Assembly (NCBI GenBank): GCA_951640195.1
Contig: OX621176.1
Span: 806,001-870,000, forward strand
DNA: 64,000 nucleotides
Origin: Porpolomopsis calyptriformis
Lineage: Eukaryota; Basidiomycota; Agaricomycetes; Agaricales; Hygrophoraceae
Direction: 5' to 3'
Shown here: piece after piece, positions 41,637-53,997 of the stretch
Layout of the letters: every line of letters starts with the position of its first letter
Position numbering within the stretch: the first letter of the stretch is position 1
Made by a program: the position numbers and the translations under genes
Notes under the pieces: model-generated
The model's input: the letters and a program-made list of their open reading frames with translations, nothing else
The model's database searches: none
Told to the model about the DNA's origin: nothing

Positions 41637-44600
41637 TCAGTGCCTCTTAACTGGCTGTCTTGGCAGTTGATGAGGGGTATCTACACCCATTAGGGTTAGA
41701 TACTTATCTAGAGCACTAAGCTCTTTACACAACAAGATGGGCTCCCATGTCGTGTCTCCGAGGTTCCAATGAACCTCCAGCTCAAGTTTTTGGTTGTTCC
41801 ACCTATAGCTAACTATTTTGTTAACTAACGATTCAGTTTGAAGTGGTTCACCGAAGTCATAAGCATTTACTGATGCTTGGTTAGGGAACAATGCATCATC
41901 ATTTGGATGGTGCAGATGCAGCAAATTTATATGAAAGCGTGGATGAATCCATCACTTCACGAGCTCGTCAGGGAGTTCCAACTCATAGTTGGATTCATTA
42001 GGAAAGGCCTGTATGACTTTGTACAGCCCAACGAACCTTGGCAGTAGTTTCCCTGCTCTACCTTGTGGTAGTTTAAGGTTCTTAGTCAATAGGTACACGA
42101 AGTCATTTACTTTTATCGATGGGTCTTCCCTTCTACACTGATTAGCATAGTGTCTTTGAAATATGTGATGTGCAATGATTGCGTCATGAGCAGCTGCCAG
42201 ATTCTGCAGTGCTTGTTGAGCAAATGCTTAGACACCTGGTAGTGTCTCAGCAGTATTTTCTACCTGCTTAATCATAGCAGGCATATATGCTCTGTTCAGC
42301 TCAAACGGGGCGAAGCCTGTAGCTTCACTGATGCTTGCATTAATTGTGAATTCAGTCATCGGGATCTTTGCGATCCAGTCTCATTGATCCGAGCTTATGG
42401 TCACTCAGAGGATTTGACCTATTGAACAATTAGCTCATTCAGTTGCGCCATCTGTTTGAGGATGGAAAGATATGGACATCAATAGTTTAGCTCCTAAGAG
42501 CCTATGAAGTTCGCTCCACCATTTGGAGGTAGATTTTGAGTCTCTGTCCAAGACTATACTTTCAGGAAGGCCATGAAGCCTTACTACTTCTTTTAAGTAG
42601 ATCCACGAAAGCTCTGATGCTTTCGTTTTGGTATTCACTGGAATTAGGTGGATCATTGATGTCATTCGACAGATGACTACCCATAGGTAATTGTACCTGT
42701 CAATTTCAGGAAACGGACCAATAAAGTCCATTCCGATTGATTGCCATGGTTTCGTGGGTATGGGTAATGAATGCAACAGTCCTGTTGGGTGCTGCATATT
42801 GTCTTTCAACATTTGACAAGTCTGACACAACTTGCAGAATTGTTTAACATGGCTAAATATTTTTGGCCACCAGTACCATCATCTTACGTAGTTGGCAGTA
42901 TGTTGTGGACCAAAATGGCCCACTATTGAGTGTGCTTGATCAATGATCAGGCCAAAAATTGATTCTTGTCCCATCTTTGTAGATGGGATACATAATACTT
43001 CCTCTCCCCCCAAATTCTTGGACCAAATCAGGCCTTCACAGACAGTGAATGCCTTATGGTGATCAGGGTTTTTGAGAACCTTGCTGAATAATGCGTCAGA
43101 TTTGTATCCTCTGCGAATCGCTACTGTCAGCAATTCATCACACTCTATATGAGCACGCAAGTTCTCTCCCCGTTTATGGGATTGGAATATCATTGGATTG
43201 TCCAGGGACGATCTTAATTTTTTCATCGGTTCCATTTCTGGAATCGGAACTAGCGTGAGCACTGCCGCTTGCGTGTCTCTATCTTCTTCTCTTTCGAGGA
43301 GACAATTGCTTTGGCGTCATTGAATATCTTCGACAACCTGGATAGCCTTCATTTCGATGGCTCTAGTATTAATTTTGTTTAGATGATCCCAAGGGAGATC
43401 ATCCTTTTCTGGGTCTAGACGTATATCTATGTCTATGTATTCGCTCATAGGATGAGCATCATACCATGTATCACTTTCATAATAATGTGATAATGCATCG
43501 GCAACTTTATTCAGTTGCCCTTTGATGTATGTTATGTCAAAGTCAAATCTTGACAGGTATTCCATCCAACAAGCTTGTCGGCTAGACAGGCGTCTTTGCA
43601 TCTTGAAAAACTCAAGAGCTTGATGGTCGGTCACAACGTGAACCTGATATCCTATCAGTTTGTCCTCCCATTTAAGAAGGGCTTCAAGTATCGCGATCAT
43701 TTCATGCTTGAACATACAATAATTCCATTAAGCATCCGTAAACTTTCGTGACATAAATCCTGCTGGTCTGCAGGTTTGCCAGGTAGGACCTTGTCCATAC
43801 ATTGCGCCAATGCCATGTATTAAGGCATTGCAGATGACCCATATAGGTTCATCTTTCTTGTGACGTATCAGCACTAGTATAGGTGTTGAGCAGCATATCT
43901 GCTTTATCATTTCAAAGCATTTATTATGGATTTGTCTCCACATGAATGGTTGCCTGTTCGCCATCATGGCTGCTAATGGCCCTGTATAACTTGAGATATC
44001 TGGCAGGAAGTGCGCCAGATATTGTATGAGTCCTATAAATTTCTGGACATCATTGTAATTGCGAGGTTGTCGCCAATCACGTATTCTCGCCATTTTATTG
44101 GCATCTACGTGTAGCCCTTTGTTGTCTATCTTATGACCTAGACAGGCAATTACATCAGCATACAGTTTGCACTTCTCCTCTTGGAGGTAGAACTTGTATT
44201 CTCATAGTTTACCAAACACGAGACCCAAGTGTTTTTCATGCTCCAAGATGGAAGCACTATAGACAAATAGATCATTGAGATAGGCATGCATGAATATGCC
44301 GATAAAGTCTCAAAAGATCATTGTCATTACCCGCTGGAATGTAGCGGGTGTGTTGCAGTCTCCTATCTGCATTGTATGGCTTGGCTATCTGATCAAAGAA
44401 GCCACTTGGGAAGATTGAGGCTGATATCCTGTCGAGGCAACCGGGTTTTGAGAGGGGGGTGAATGACATGTAAGTGCCATATATAGTTGCAAATGTGCTT
44501 TTATGCATGTCTTCAGGTACTGTCTGTACCTGCTCATAAGCATCTGATAGGTCAATTTTTGACCTTATTGTTCCGCCAGCCACATTATATCTGATCTGGT

Positions 44601-46003
44601 CTTGGTCTGGAAAGGGTGTAACGTCCTTCAAAGTATTGTCATTGCGTTTACGACAATCAATTGGTATCCATAGAGTGCCATTCTTTTTTGGAATGCACAG
44701 CATCGGAGCTGCTTGATTGGTTTGCACTGATTCCCACCATCCGGCGTGCGTATACTGTGCAATCTTTGCCATAAGCTAAGGCTTTAGCGAGTCTGGACAT
44801 CTTGGAAGGTAGTAATTGTACTTCTTATCTTTGTTGATAAGAGGTATGTGGTGATTGACACCACGTACTGGAGGCAATTCCTCAGGTACTCCATGCATAA
44901 TATCTTGGCATGATTCAATCCATTTGGCTCAAAGGTGAGGTCTGTCCTCATGTGTTAGGGACATTTCGGTCCTTTCGTTCAGTTGAACAATTTGAGCTAC
45001 ACTCAGTAGCATCTTTTCATTAGACCCAGTAGGGGTACTCTCTTTTATTTTCTTTGTGTTCACATCTGAACACCTTTTTCTTGAAAACTCCTTGACAAAC
45101 TCTTTTGGTTTGTCAGTTTCTATGACATCCTGTCCAGACATCTTCCCTGCAGAACCTTTTGGTTCTGCGTCTGCTAGCCATTCAGCAGACCCTTGTTCAG
45201 TTCATTGCAGCAATTGTCTGTGCATGATTTCATGATTTTCCTCCCCTTCAGTTAGAGTAGGAGTGGCTACTCTGCAGACCATTATCTGGTTCACGCTCGG
45301 CTCTAGCGTAATTTTGAATTCACGCATGAACCTGATGCCAATTATAGCATCAAATCTGTTGATATTTACGATATTGAAGTAGTATTTCTTTGCAATACTT
45401 TTGTACTGCACGGGACAGTAAGTACCATAGTTAATCCACGATCTGCTACCGCGGCATCCTAGTTGGATCGGAACAGGGTCCTTCAACTGATATATTTTCA
45501 AATTTGCAACTCTCACAAATTCTAGGCTAATGGCATCAGAGGTGCTGCCTGTATCGAACATTACAACAGCTACGAGGCCGTTTAATTCCATGCAAGCCAC
45601 TAAAGGCCTTACTGTCATGCTCAGCTTCACTGGGTGGTCCTGCTGTCTGCTGGATTTATAGACCCATGATTTGGGTTGAGTGTCCTCTTTGAACACTTGT
45701 TCGTCTTTAATAGATGCAATAAATTCACAAGTAGGGTTACTCATTTCTCGGATTGAACATATCTGTTTGTTGATGATGTTATTGTCATCTTCCTCTTGTG
45801 AGTACTCCTCATACTCATCATATTCTTGGAGGTGATACTCTTCACCTTGTGATGTATACTGTGATCCTTGTAAAGGATTGTCCTCTTCTTCCTTAACTAT
45901 AATTCTGTAGTTGTTTTGAGGCTTGTCTGCCTCTTGGTCATTCTCGTCGATAGCGTCTTCTGCTACCATTTTTAATGCATCCTCCCCCTCTTGGATAGCT
46001 GCC
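41637..46003 (-). pseudogene. Family D pol (D-minus): protease to chromodomain
   Basis: Continues in frame from gag. Protease VVMFDTGSTSDAIS (about 45560-45520), acidic linker before it; RT (APMLCIPKKNGTLWIPIDCRKRN, IRSKIDLSDAYEQV, then HAYLNDLFVYS, where YLDD would be expected), interrupted by a 94-bp foreign patch at 44375-44468 that shifts the frame; RNase H (MIAILEALLKWEDKL... HVVTDHQALEFFKMQRRLSSRQACW); integrase zinc domain (HSIVGHFGPQHTANY... CQTCQML), core SIGMDFIGPFPE, LDRDSKSTSKWW and HPQTDGATE; chromodomain (LVNKIVSYRWNNQKLELEVHWNLGDTTWEP) ending at 41637. Confidence 0.85.
44375..44468 (+). other. Foreign patch in D-minus RT, resembling family A pol
   Basis: Plus-strand EADILSRQPGFERGVND matches the RNase H/integrase linker of family A (KADILSRRPGFERGMDDN, minus strand 2240-2300) but lies in the opposite sense to the D reading frame. 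D normally continues from YGTYMS directly to QIGDCNTPATFQRV. Confidence 0.7.
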
Positions 46004-47470
46004 AATCAGGGCTTCCCAAAATTGGGACATTTCAGATCAGTCATATAGTAGCTAAATTTGCCACACGCGTAGCATTTCACACCAGACGATCCTGTCTGGT
46101 TCCTATTATGTGCCAGTGCCTGCGGTGTCAGTTTACTTCTAGAACTGCTAGGTCTATTTGGCAGTGGTCTGTAAGGCTGACGGTTGTCAGTCAGTCTATA
46201 CAGTTAGTATGGACCTCATTTGTTAGCGTACTTATTGTATACTGGCTTTGAATACAATGGCATCTCTTTATTTATCATCTGATTTGTAGGTGGCTGCATA
46301 TTCACGGTTGCTTTCAGCTGACTGGTTACTCCAGATGTTGCCTTGCGTTGCTCATCATAGTGATGCTTTATTCGAATGCTCTCTTTGACATGTCAAGCAA
46401 CTTTGAGGATCATCTCAAGTGACAAGGTTTCAGCGGTAACACCTTTCTGGACAACTGTGTTAGTTATCCTTGCAGGTAGACCCAATAATAATTGGGTTTT
46501 AAATGTATACAAGTCAGGCTCGTGTATCATACATCCTGTGTACCTCTCAAGGTCATAGAAAAATCCTGAGACACCACCTTCTGTGGTGTACTTTCTTGAA
46601 TAGAATTTCATCGTAGCATCCTGTATAGATGCTTCATGAATAAACTGGTTGTACAGTCCAGTTATAACCTCTTTAAATGTCCATCTGCATTTCTGCCTAG
46701 ACATGCTGTCAACATTGTTATTAAACCACTGTCTTGCTTTGTCCGCAAGATAAATAGCCATTAAAGCAATACGCTCTGGCTCAGTATTAGGTCCACCATA
46801 GTTGGACAATTTCAACCATCTCAAGAATGATTGAAGCCACCCATCGAATTTCTTGATATCCTCCTCACCGCTATACTCTTTTGGAGTAGGCAGTTTAGGT
46901 GATGAGGTTCGGAAACCAGATAGGTTTCCTTTCAGTGGTTTGCCCACTTGTTCATCAATTAATTTATGATATTTACAATGAATGTCTCTGAGGTAATCAG
47001 AGTGTCGATCTCTCCCCTCATATTTATGAGGTTTATGGCTATGACTTCTGTGTCATATTGTTGTTTTTGATGTCTGTTTAGACGTTCTCTTACTACTATG
47101 TCCAGTAGCATTGGAGGGTCGATTTCTCAACTGATCACTTCCAGTGTCTGTCGTTTTGCTACGATCGGACTCATTATCAGAAGATGATTCTTGATCTGGG
47201 TTGTCTGAATCACTGTCGTCTGACTGGTGATACTGCCTTCTATCTGAGGGTGGCCTGCAGTCTCATTTAGACCGCTCATTTTGTCCTTCTGCCCATAAAT
47301 CTATAGTTTCCCCAGAAGCATTGAAGGCAATACCTTGATCATCCAGGCCAGATCTTCCAGTTTCATGGATGTCGCCATTTCTCAACCTTTAGATGGCCAC
47401 TCTGTCCTTGAGTGTGAATGTGCCTGGTCTCAAGGCTGCTTCATTTTCTTGTTCGAATGACCTGTTCTGG

Positions 47471-48013
47471 TGTAGAAGGCGTGAGGGATCTTGAGGGAGA
47501 TTCCTCTCATTTGTCTAAGGGGTATCAGAACACATAGGAACTGATTCAGTAATCAGATGATGATGGACAGGGGTTTTAAGCTTATGAAGGCTTGATATAT
47601 TAGGTAAGAAGGGAAAGTATGTATTGGGGAAGGTATGTCTGTCTTTTTTAGTGATTATCTACTTGATATATATAGAGGAGGTGAATAAAGGAACTTTCTT
47701 TGTAGGTAAGTGTATAAAGGATAGTTCCTTTGTGAGAGTATGTGAGTGGAAATTAGGTAGATAGGCGAAAGGAAGATAGGAAAAGGTAGATAAGATAAGG
47801 AAAACAAAGAAAAGAGACTTTCTGATTGGTTTGAGGTGTTTCCAAAGGAGTTTGTGTTTTCAGAAGTGCTCCAGTTAGAGGTGGACATTTTCGGAATGTT
47901 TATCAGAAAGTCAGAAGGGTTGGGTTTTGGGATATGTGTATGTGGATTTGGTGAGGTTGAGCTTGTGTGTGATGGAAAGGTTTTCTGTTTGTAGGGAGGA
48001 TGGATCTCCTACA
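47471..48013 (-). repeat. Solo LTR, family G (543 bp)
   Basis: TGTAGAAGG to CTCCTACA, flanked by CTGG at 47467-47470 and 48014-48017; D2 has the empty site (GAACAACCAGAACAG at about 55502). A TATATATA box on the minus strand (about 47670-47680) fits an LTR promoter. No coding content is supported. Confidence 0.85.
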
Positions 48014-48389
48014 CTGGTCGTTCCTTTTCTTACTTCCATGTTGATGTTTATCAACTCAATCAGCCATGGCTCGCCGTCGCTGATAGACAGAACTTATCTC
48101 ATCTTCTTGTTGAGGACAGTGAAGCTCAGCTTCTGCTTGTTGCAGAAGTTTGTCTTCTTCATCCCTATCTGGACGAATAGTTGTATCCGTCTTATTTCGA
48201 CAGGTGTTGTTGCTATTCTTACACACTATAACCTTATTAAGGTCATTGGCAAGCTTCATGAATTCCTCACAACTAATTCCACCCGTTCTCATCTGAATGA
48301 GTACATTGACCCAATTAACTATGTTGGAGAGCATCTCGCTTGATGCCTCGCGATTCTGCGGGCGCTTTTCTTGTCATCTCTTATTACGG

Positions 48390-48610
48390 TGTAAGGTAGT
48401 CAAGGGGGGTGGGACTGCACAGCGAGGTCATGGTCCTGGGTATCGACAGTGAGGGTCTGTGATATGGTTCTGGGGGTGTAATCTCTCGTTCTCTGGTATA
48501 TTTTTTTTTGTTGGTGGCTACAGTGTTGAAGTATATATACTGTAAATACCTTGGTGTACCAGATAAGGAAATACTTTGTTTCGGCATGTAGAGTGTTCAA
48601 CACTCCTACA
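48390..48610 (-). repeat. Solo LTR, family F (221 bp, in D-minus)
   Basis: TGTAAGGTAGTC to CACTCCTACA, flanked by ACGG (48386-48389) and ACAG (48611-48614), a 4-bp duplication with one transition. The same LTR, reversed, is at 51320-51536, and D2 has an empty site near 55135. Confidence 0.88.
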
Positions 48611-49187
48611 ACAGGTGACAGTCGACATCTGACTGGGTGTGGGCGATGGGTCTTGTTGCTCATTTTGATCGTCTATTTCATTACGCTGTAATAGATTTAA
48701 CATTTGATGAATGTATACTTGTTCATTCAGTTTTCATGATGAAGAAGGGTTTGCTGTCCTTGTTTGACCCTCAGTGAGGGTGTGCATTAACATATCGAGC
48801 ATAGGGTCGATTGTCATACTTACACGCCGACTTGTTGTCGGCGATGAGTCCTCTCTTTCCATGAGTTGGGAGCTGCCATCATCTAAGTTGGCATGATGTC
48901 TTCATTCACTCTGGGGTGAATTTACAGCCGTGGCTGGCCATCTTTGGGTGTCGCTGAGGTCGTGACGTGGCATGCCTGAATCAGCGATGGCACTCATCTG
49001 CGCTGTTCCCAGGTCATCATTGTCAGGCAGTTTGCCTTGCAAGTTGCATGCCATTGAGGCCTGCGTGATTCGAGTCTTTGTGTGGGTCTTTGTCATTGAC
49101 GGAGGCCGTGTTGTCGACAGGGAAGCTTTTTCAATCAAATTTGATTTACACAGATATTCCACAATTTCTTGTGGATGTGTAAAAAAG

Positions 49188-49382
49188 TGTAAGGGTTGGG
49201 GATAAGTTATCACACTTTGCTTAATACCAGGATATGCACAGAACCAATGTATTGGGGCAATCTGGTATAAGCGGGAGTGAGATGTAAACTTATTGTTTAC
49301 CTAAGCATAACTGGTACTTAAGGTATCTGGTACAAATATGTACAAACACAGCATGGTGGCTGTATGTAACATATCTGTTACA
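49188..49382 (-). repeat. Family D 5' LTR (D-minus)
   Basis: TGTAAGGGTTGG to ATCTGTTACA, 195 bp. The leader on its left (minus strand CTTTTTTACACATCC) holds the same CCACAA-GAAA-TTGTGG hairpin as D2. Confidence 0.93.
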
Positions 49383-50940
49383 CCAGATGATCCAATGATA
49401 TTCTAATCCCATAAATGGGGAGAGAACTTGCGCGCTTGTATAGAGCATGATGAATCGCTAACTGTAGCAATTTGTGGAGGATACAAATCCAACGCATTAT
49501 TCAGCAAGGTTCTCGAAAATGCTGATCACCATAAGGCATTCACTGTCTGTGAAGGCCTGATTTAGTCCAAGAATTTTGGGGGAGAGGAAGTGCTATGTAT
49601 CCCATCAGCAAAGATGGGACAAGAATCAATTTTTGGCCTGATCATTGATCAAGCACACTCAATAGTGGGCCATTTTGGTCCACAACATACTGCCAACTAT
49701 GTAAGATGATGGTACTGGTTGCCTAAGATATTTAGCCATGTTAAACAATTCTGCAAGTCATGTCAGACTTGTTAAATGTCAAAAGATGATATGCAGTGCC
49801 CAACAGGACTGTTGCATTCATTACCCATACCCACGAAACTGTGGCAATCAATTGGAATGGACTTTATTAGTCTGTTTCCTGAAATTGATGGGTACAATTA
49901 CCTATAGGTAGTTATTTGTTGAATGACATCAATAATCCACCTGATACTGGTGAATACAAAAACCAAAGTGTCAGAGCTTTTGTAGATCTACTTAAAAGAA
50001 GTAGTAAGGCTTCACAGCCTTCCTGAAAGTATAGTCTCAGACAGAGACTCAAAATTTACCTCCAAATGGTGGAGCAAACTTCATAGGCTCTTAGGAGCTA
50101 AACTATTGATGTTTACATCTTTCCATCCTCAGATGGATAGTGCAACTGAATGAGCTAATCATTCAATAGGTCAAATCCTCTGAGCAACTGTAAGCTTAGA
50201 TCAATGAGACTGGATCGCAAAGATCCCTATAACCAAATTTGCGATTAATGCAAGTATCAGTGAAGCTACAGGCTTCACCCTGTTTGAACTGAATGGAGCT
50301 TATATACCTGCTATGATTAAGTAGGTAGAAAATACCGCTGAGACACTGCCAGGTGTCCAAGCATTTGCTCAACAAGTGCTGCAGAATCTGGTAGCTGCTC
50401 ACGATGCAATCATTGCACATCATGTATTTCAAAGCCACTACACTAATCAGCGTAGAAGGGAAGAACCATTGATAAAAGTAAATGACTTTGTGTATCTATT
50501 GACTAAGAACCTTAACCTACTGCAAGGTAGAGCAGGGAAACTACTGCCAAGGTTCATTGGGCTGTACAAAGTTGTATAGGCCTTTCCTAATGAATCCAAC
50601 TATGAGTTGGAACTCCCTGACAAGCTCAAATTCATCTGCGCTTTCATGTGAACTTGCTACATCTGCACTATCCAAACAATGATGCGTTATTTCCTAACAG
50701 AGCATCAGTAAATGCTTATGACTTTGGTGAACCACTTCAAACTGAATGGTTAGTTGACAAAATAGTCAGCTATAGGTGGGACAACCGAAAACTCAAGCTG
50801 GAGGTTCATTGGAACCTCAGAGACATGATATGGGAGCCCATCTCATCATGTAAAGAGCTTAGTGCTCTAGATAAGTATCTAACCCTAATGGGTGTAGATA
50901 CCACTCATCAACTGCTGAGATAGCCAGTTAAGAGGCACTG
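49383..50940 (+). pseudogene. Family D pol 3' part (D3): integrase and chromodomain
   Basis: Integrase zinc region (IIDQAHSIVGHFGPQHTANY... SCQTC), core with WQSIGMDFIS-like sequence and HPQMDSATE near 50140, then ...DFVYLLTKNLNLLQGRAGKLLPRFIGLYKVV and the chromodomain-like LVDKIVSYRWDNRKLKLEVHWNLRDMIWEP (50756-50845). Numerous stops and at least one frame change near 50640. Non-functional. Confidence 0.82.
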
Positions 50941-51180
50941 AATGCCAACTGCACTCAGAGCCTTGAGGGGTGCTGACAAGCACACCTTATATGTGCGCTA
51001 AACTGAGTGCAACCAATAATTGCCTTAATCAGTAATCAATGAACTGGACAAACCCAGTCTGGTAGTGGACTCACTGCAATTGGGGTAATTAGAGGCACCA
51101 GAATGATGCCACAAGTCTAAGCATGACTTGTATAAAAGCATGACAAACAAAAAACAATAGTAGAAATCTTTCTACCACAT

Positions 51181-53662
51181 ATGACAATGTCAAATGAAAA
51201 CAACACACCCACAAGCGTAGGAACAAGCCCCCGCCCCAAAAAACTGAGACCACTGGCAACGGTGGAGGACAACAGGGATCAGCTAATGGCTGGTCCCGAT
51301 GATGTCATCAGATCCCTGCTGTAGGAGTGTTGAACACTCTACATGCTGAAACAAAGTATTTCCTTATCTGGTACACAAAGGTATTTACAGTATATATACT
51401 TTGACACTGTAGCCACCCAAAAAGAATATACCAGAGAACAAGAGATTACACCCCCAGAATCATATCATAGATCCTCACTGTCCATACCCAGGACCACACC
51501 TCGCTGTGCAGTCCCACCCCCCTTGACTGCCTTATACTGCACCAGACACAGTGTGAGCCCTCTTCTGAAGGGGAGAGAGAGCACCACTCTCAACAAAACA
51601 CAAGTAACTTATCTGAGTTACCCCCAAAAATATGGGTGTGTAATAGCACCATCAATGTTGCGATACACTCTAGTCACTGGAAGTGTAAAGTCTGTAAAGC
51701 CTATGTAATACATGTCATTGAAGACAGCGTAAATGAAGACACCTCATTGAAAGAGGCATTCAATAGCTGCCGAAAGGCACACCAAGAGGAACTTGTCACC
51801 AAGATCCAAAACCTCACCATCTCACTTGAGAAGGCTCAAGACAATGGTGACTACTATCGCACTCATTATGAAAGAACTCAGGATGAGCTTAATAAAGCTA
51901 ATCAGCTTATAGCTGAGCTGAATAAATCTAATGACGCTAGCAAAGCCGAATCACTAGGCAAGTGCAAGTGCTCCCATACTGAGGGATTGCATTCGCAATC
52001 ATCAGAATACACAAGGGTAGCCAGCCCTGTGACTAAGACTTCCTCTCCTCAAGACAAGGGCAAGGAAAGGGAAACCAACAAGGAGGCTTGATGAAGAGCT
52101 GATATGGAACACTACAATCCATACTTGGATGACAAGTTAGCGGGCTGTAGCCTGATGTTCAAAAATCTTGACAAGGAGGATAACGCATACATCAAGAGGC
52201 ACTTCCCCCAACTCATTTGAGAGAACAAGGAACTGAAGGCTCACCTTCAACCTAACTTGTATGTCAAGTTCCCTAACCTCCCAGATCTGGGAGAGAATAA
52301 TCAATCTGGCCCTAGTGGTGAGATGATCAAATAGCACAAGAAGCGCTCAACTATCACTGCTTGGCCCAGCATCCCTGCTGGGGCCCACTACTCACCCGTT
52401 GACCAGACTGTCTGGGTTGGCACAAGCACTGAAACAGTGCAACAAAATGAAACATTGGGATTACCCCCTCCATGTGGAACTCAATCTGCAGATGACCGCA
52501 GATACCCAGTCAACATGCACCAATGGCACGCTCTATTCATACAAGCCTAAGAATTGGGCAATAATAAGGCTCTCAACCTTGCACAATCATTTATCACAAC
52601 AGCGCAGGCGACCCCTTGAGAGAGCAGAATAGACACTCAATGCATCACGTTAATCAATTGGAGAGTTCCCACCTGGGCTTCAGGTGACTCCACTGATGCA
52701 CCTGTACAGGTGCCAACTTCTTCTGTGCCTGGGCAGATTAACCCATCTCAGCCAACTGCCATCAGCTCTCCAGAAGAGTGGGCTCATTGGTTTTACATAA
52801 ACTGCCATGCCGTGCACCCTAGAGTGCACTTGGAATGAGATGGCAGCATTTCGCTGTGAAGCCTCTGTGGGATGCTTCTGGTTAGTCAATACAAACCAAA
52901 GTCACCTAAGACCCATGCTCCCACTAGATCATCAACAGATGCTGACTAGATATGGTTGCAATACATCAGAGCAGTAGCCCTCTTGTTTGGAATGCCTAGC
53001 TGCTATCAATCACTTGTGATGGGATTGAACCTTTCCATTGCAGAACCCCCCAGAGAACCAGTCCAGTACTCTGGATCATCTAATGTCACGGAACAATCCC
53101 TCATTCTGTTCTTCACCAGACAAGGCATTACATTTGAACAGGTGATGATACCTTTGTATATGCCTTTCAATGGCTCAAGGACACCCTCTAGGGTAATGTC
53201 TCGGACTTATCCACCCTCGAGACATACAGAGAGTCTGTGCATAATACCCTTGAAAGGAATGGCATCCCACCATCACTTCATGATGGAAATGATATATGGT
53301 TCCCTGACTGATGTCCCTGCTGATGTCCCCCATCTCATATCTCATCCACTGACAAGTCTGTCACCCTATCTGTGGGCCTTATCACCCAAGATGCATTTAA
53401 CACATCTAATTCATTCACTCAGTGTGGACAAACCACATACACACTCGCTGAGCATGGACTACCCCATGGCTGGGACTCATCCTGCACTTCGTGATGCTGT
53501 TCTCAGCGTGATTCGCAAGACAGCACTGCACTGCCAGGCAGTGATAGCAAGCAAGTATCACTTGGCTCGCTGATCCCTGAACCTGAGCCAGCTTTGCTTC
53601 TGGAACATATTGATAGCATGTCAGAGATACCTGACATCCTGATGGACTATGGATGAATGTAG
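51181..53662 (+). pseudogene. Family D third ORF (D3 copy, interrupted by F LTR)
   Basis: Starts MTMSNENNTPTSVG at ATG 51181 and ends TAG 53660-53662, colinear with D-minus 41398-39162. Keeps CNSTINVAIHSSHWKCKVC, the coiled-coil stretch (KEAFNSCRKAHQEELVTKIQNL... DELNKANQLIAELNK) and the C-terminal block. The F LTR splits it after the first 46 codons; several stops and a frame change near 53143 follow. It supports the same gene model as D4 and D-minus. Confidence 0.7.
51320..51536 (+). repeat. Solo LTR, family F (217 bp, in D3)
   Basis: TGTAGGAGTGTTGAAC to CCTTATA (decayed CA end), flanked by CTGC at 51316-51319 and 51537-51540. D-minus has the empty site in the third ORF. Contains TATATATA near 51391. 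Confidence 0.88.
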
Positions 53663-53763
53663 TCTTCACCACAGTTGTATTACTACAGCATTAGTTTTCT
53701 GTTTCTCTTAGTTCTTTCTATGTATTATATAGATTGTTTTATGTGTACTCTGCCTGGCTCTCA

Positions 53764-53802
53764 GGCTTAACTTACCCCAGCAGTTAAGCCAAAGGGGGAG
53801 GA
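53764..53802 (+). other. Hairpin and polypurine tract of D3
   Basis: GGCTTAAC at 53764-53771 pairs with GTTAAGCC at 53783-53790, followed by AAAGGGGGAGGA up to the LTR, identical to D4. Confidence 0.75.
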
Positions 53803-53997
53803 TGTAACAGATATGTTACCTACAGCCACCATGCTGTGTTTGTACTTATTTGTACTGGATACCTTAAGTACCAGTTATGCTTAGGTAAACAATAAGTTTA
53901 CATCCCACTCCTGCTTATACCAGATTGCCCTAATACATTAGTTCTGTGTATATCCTAGTATTGAGCAAAGTGTGATAACTTATCCCTAACCCTTACA
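53803..53997 (+). repeat. Family D 3' LTR (D3)
   Basis: TGTAACAGATATG to CCCTTACA, 195 bp, following the polypurine tract AAAGGGGGAGGA. Flank CTGAG. Confidence 0.92.

Larger units (their letters stand above)
46004..49054 (-). pseudogene. Family D gag (D-minus), with solo F and G LTRs inside
   Basis: Begins MACNLQGKLPDNDDLG at ATG 49054. An N-terminal region (RTGGISCEEFMKLANDLNKVI... RDEEDKLLQQAEAELH) is followed by a basic linker, then the capsid domain (KFDGWLQSFLRWLKLSNY... TEPERIALMAIYLADKARQWFNNNVDS... LLLGLPARITNTV) at 46393-46947, and a knuckle CYACGKFGHY...KC near 46030-46075. F (48390-48610) and G (47471-48013) LTRs are inserted. Several stops. The D2 copy at 54695 shows the uninterrupted order. 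Confidence 0.85.
38827..49382 (-). mobile_element. D-minus: near-complete family D Ty3/Gypsy chromovirus
   Basis: 195-bp LTRs at 38827-39021 and 49188-49382, about 10.5 kb including two nested solo LTRs. Gag, protease, RT, RNase H, integrase and chromodomain share one long frame, followed by a separate third ORF. Frame shifts between the parts are explained by the G solo LTR (547 bp with duplication) and a foreign patch in RT; the F solo LTR plus duplication adds 225 bp and keeps the frame. Flanks do not match (CTGGG left, CCAGA right), and the left neighbour is X2 while the right is D3, so the junctions were rearranged. Confidence 0.93.
49383..53997 (+). mobile_element. D3: 3' half of a plus-strand family D element
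   Basis: Starts in the RNase H/integrase spacer of pol (colinear with D-minus 43190 downwards) and runs through integrase, chromodomain, third ORF and a 195-bp 3' LTR (53803-53997). The 5' half is missing at the D-minus boundary. An F solo LTR (51320-51536) sits in the third ORF. Confidence 0.92.

Noticed and set aside
38827..49382. Simple insertion of D-minus into D3
   Set aside because: The left neighbour is X2, not the missing 5' half of D3, and the flanks show no target duplication.
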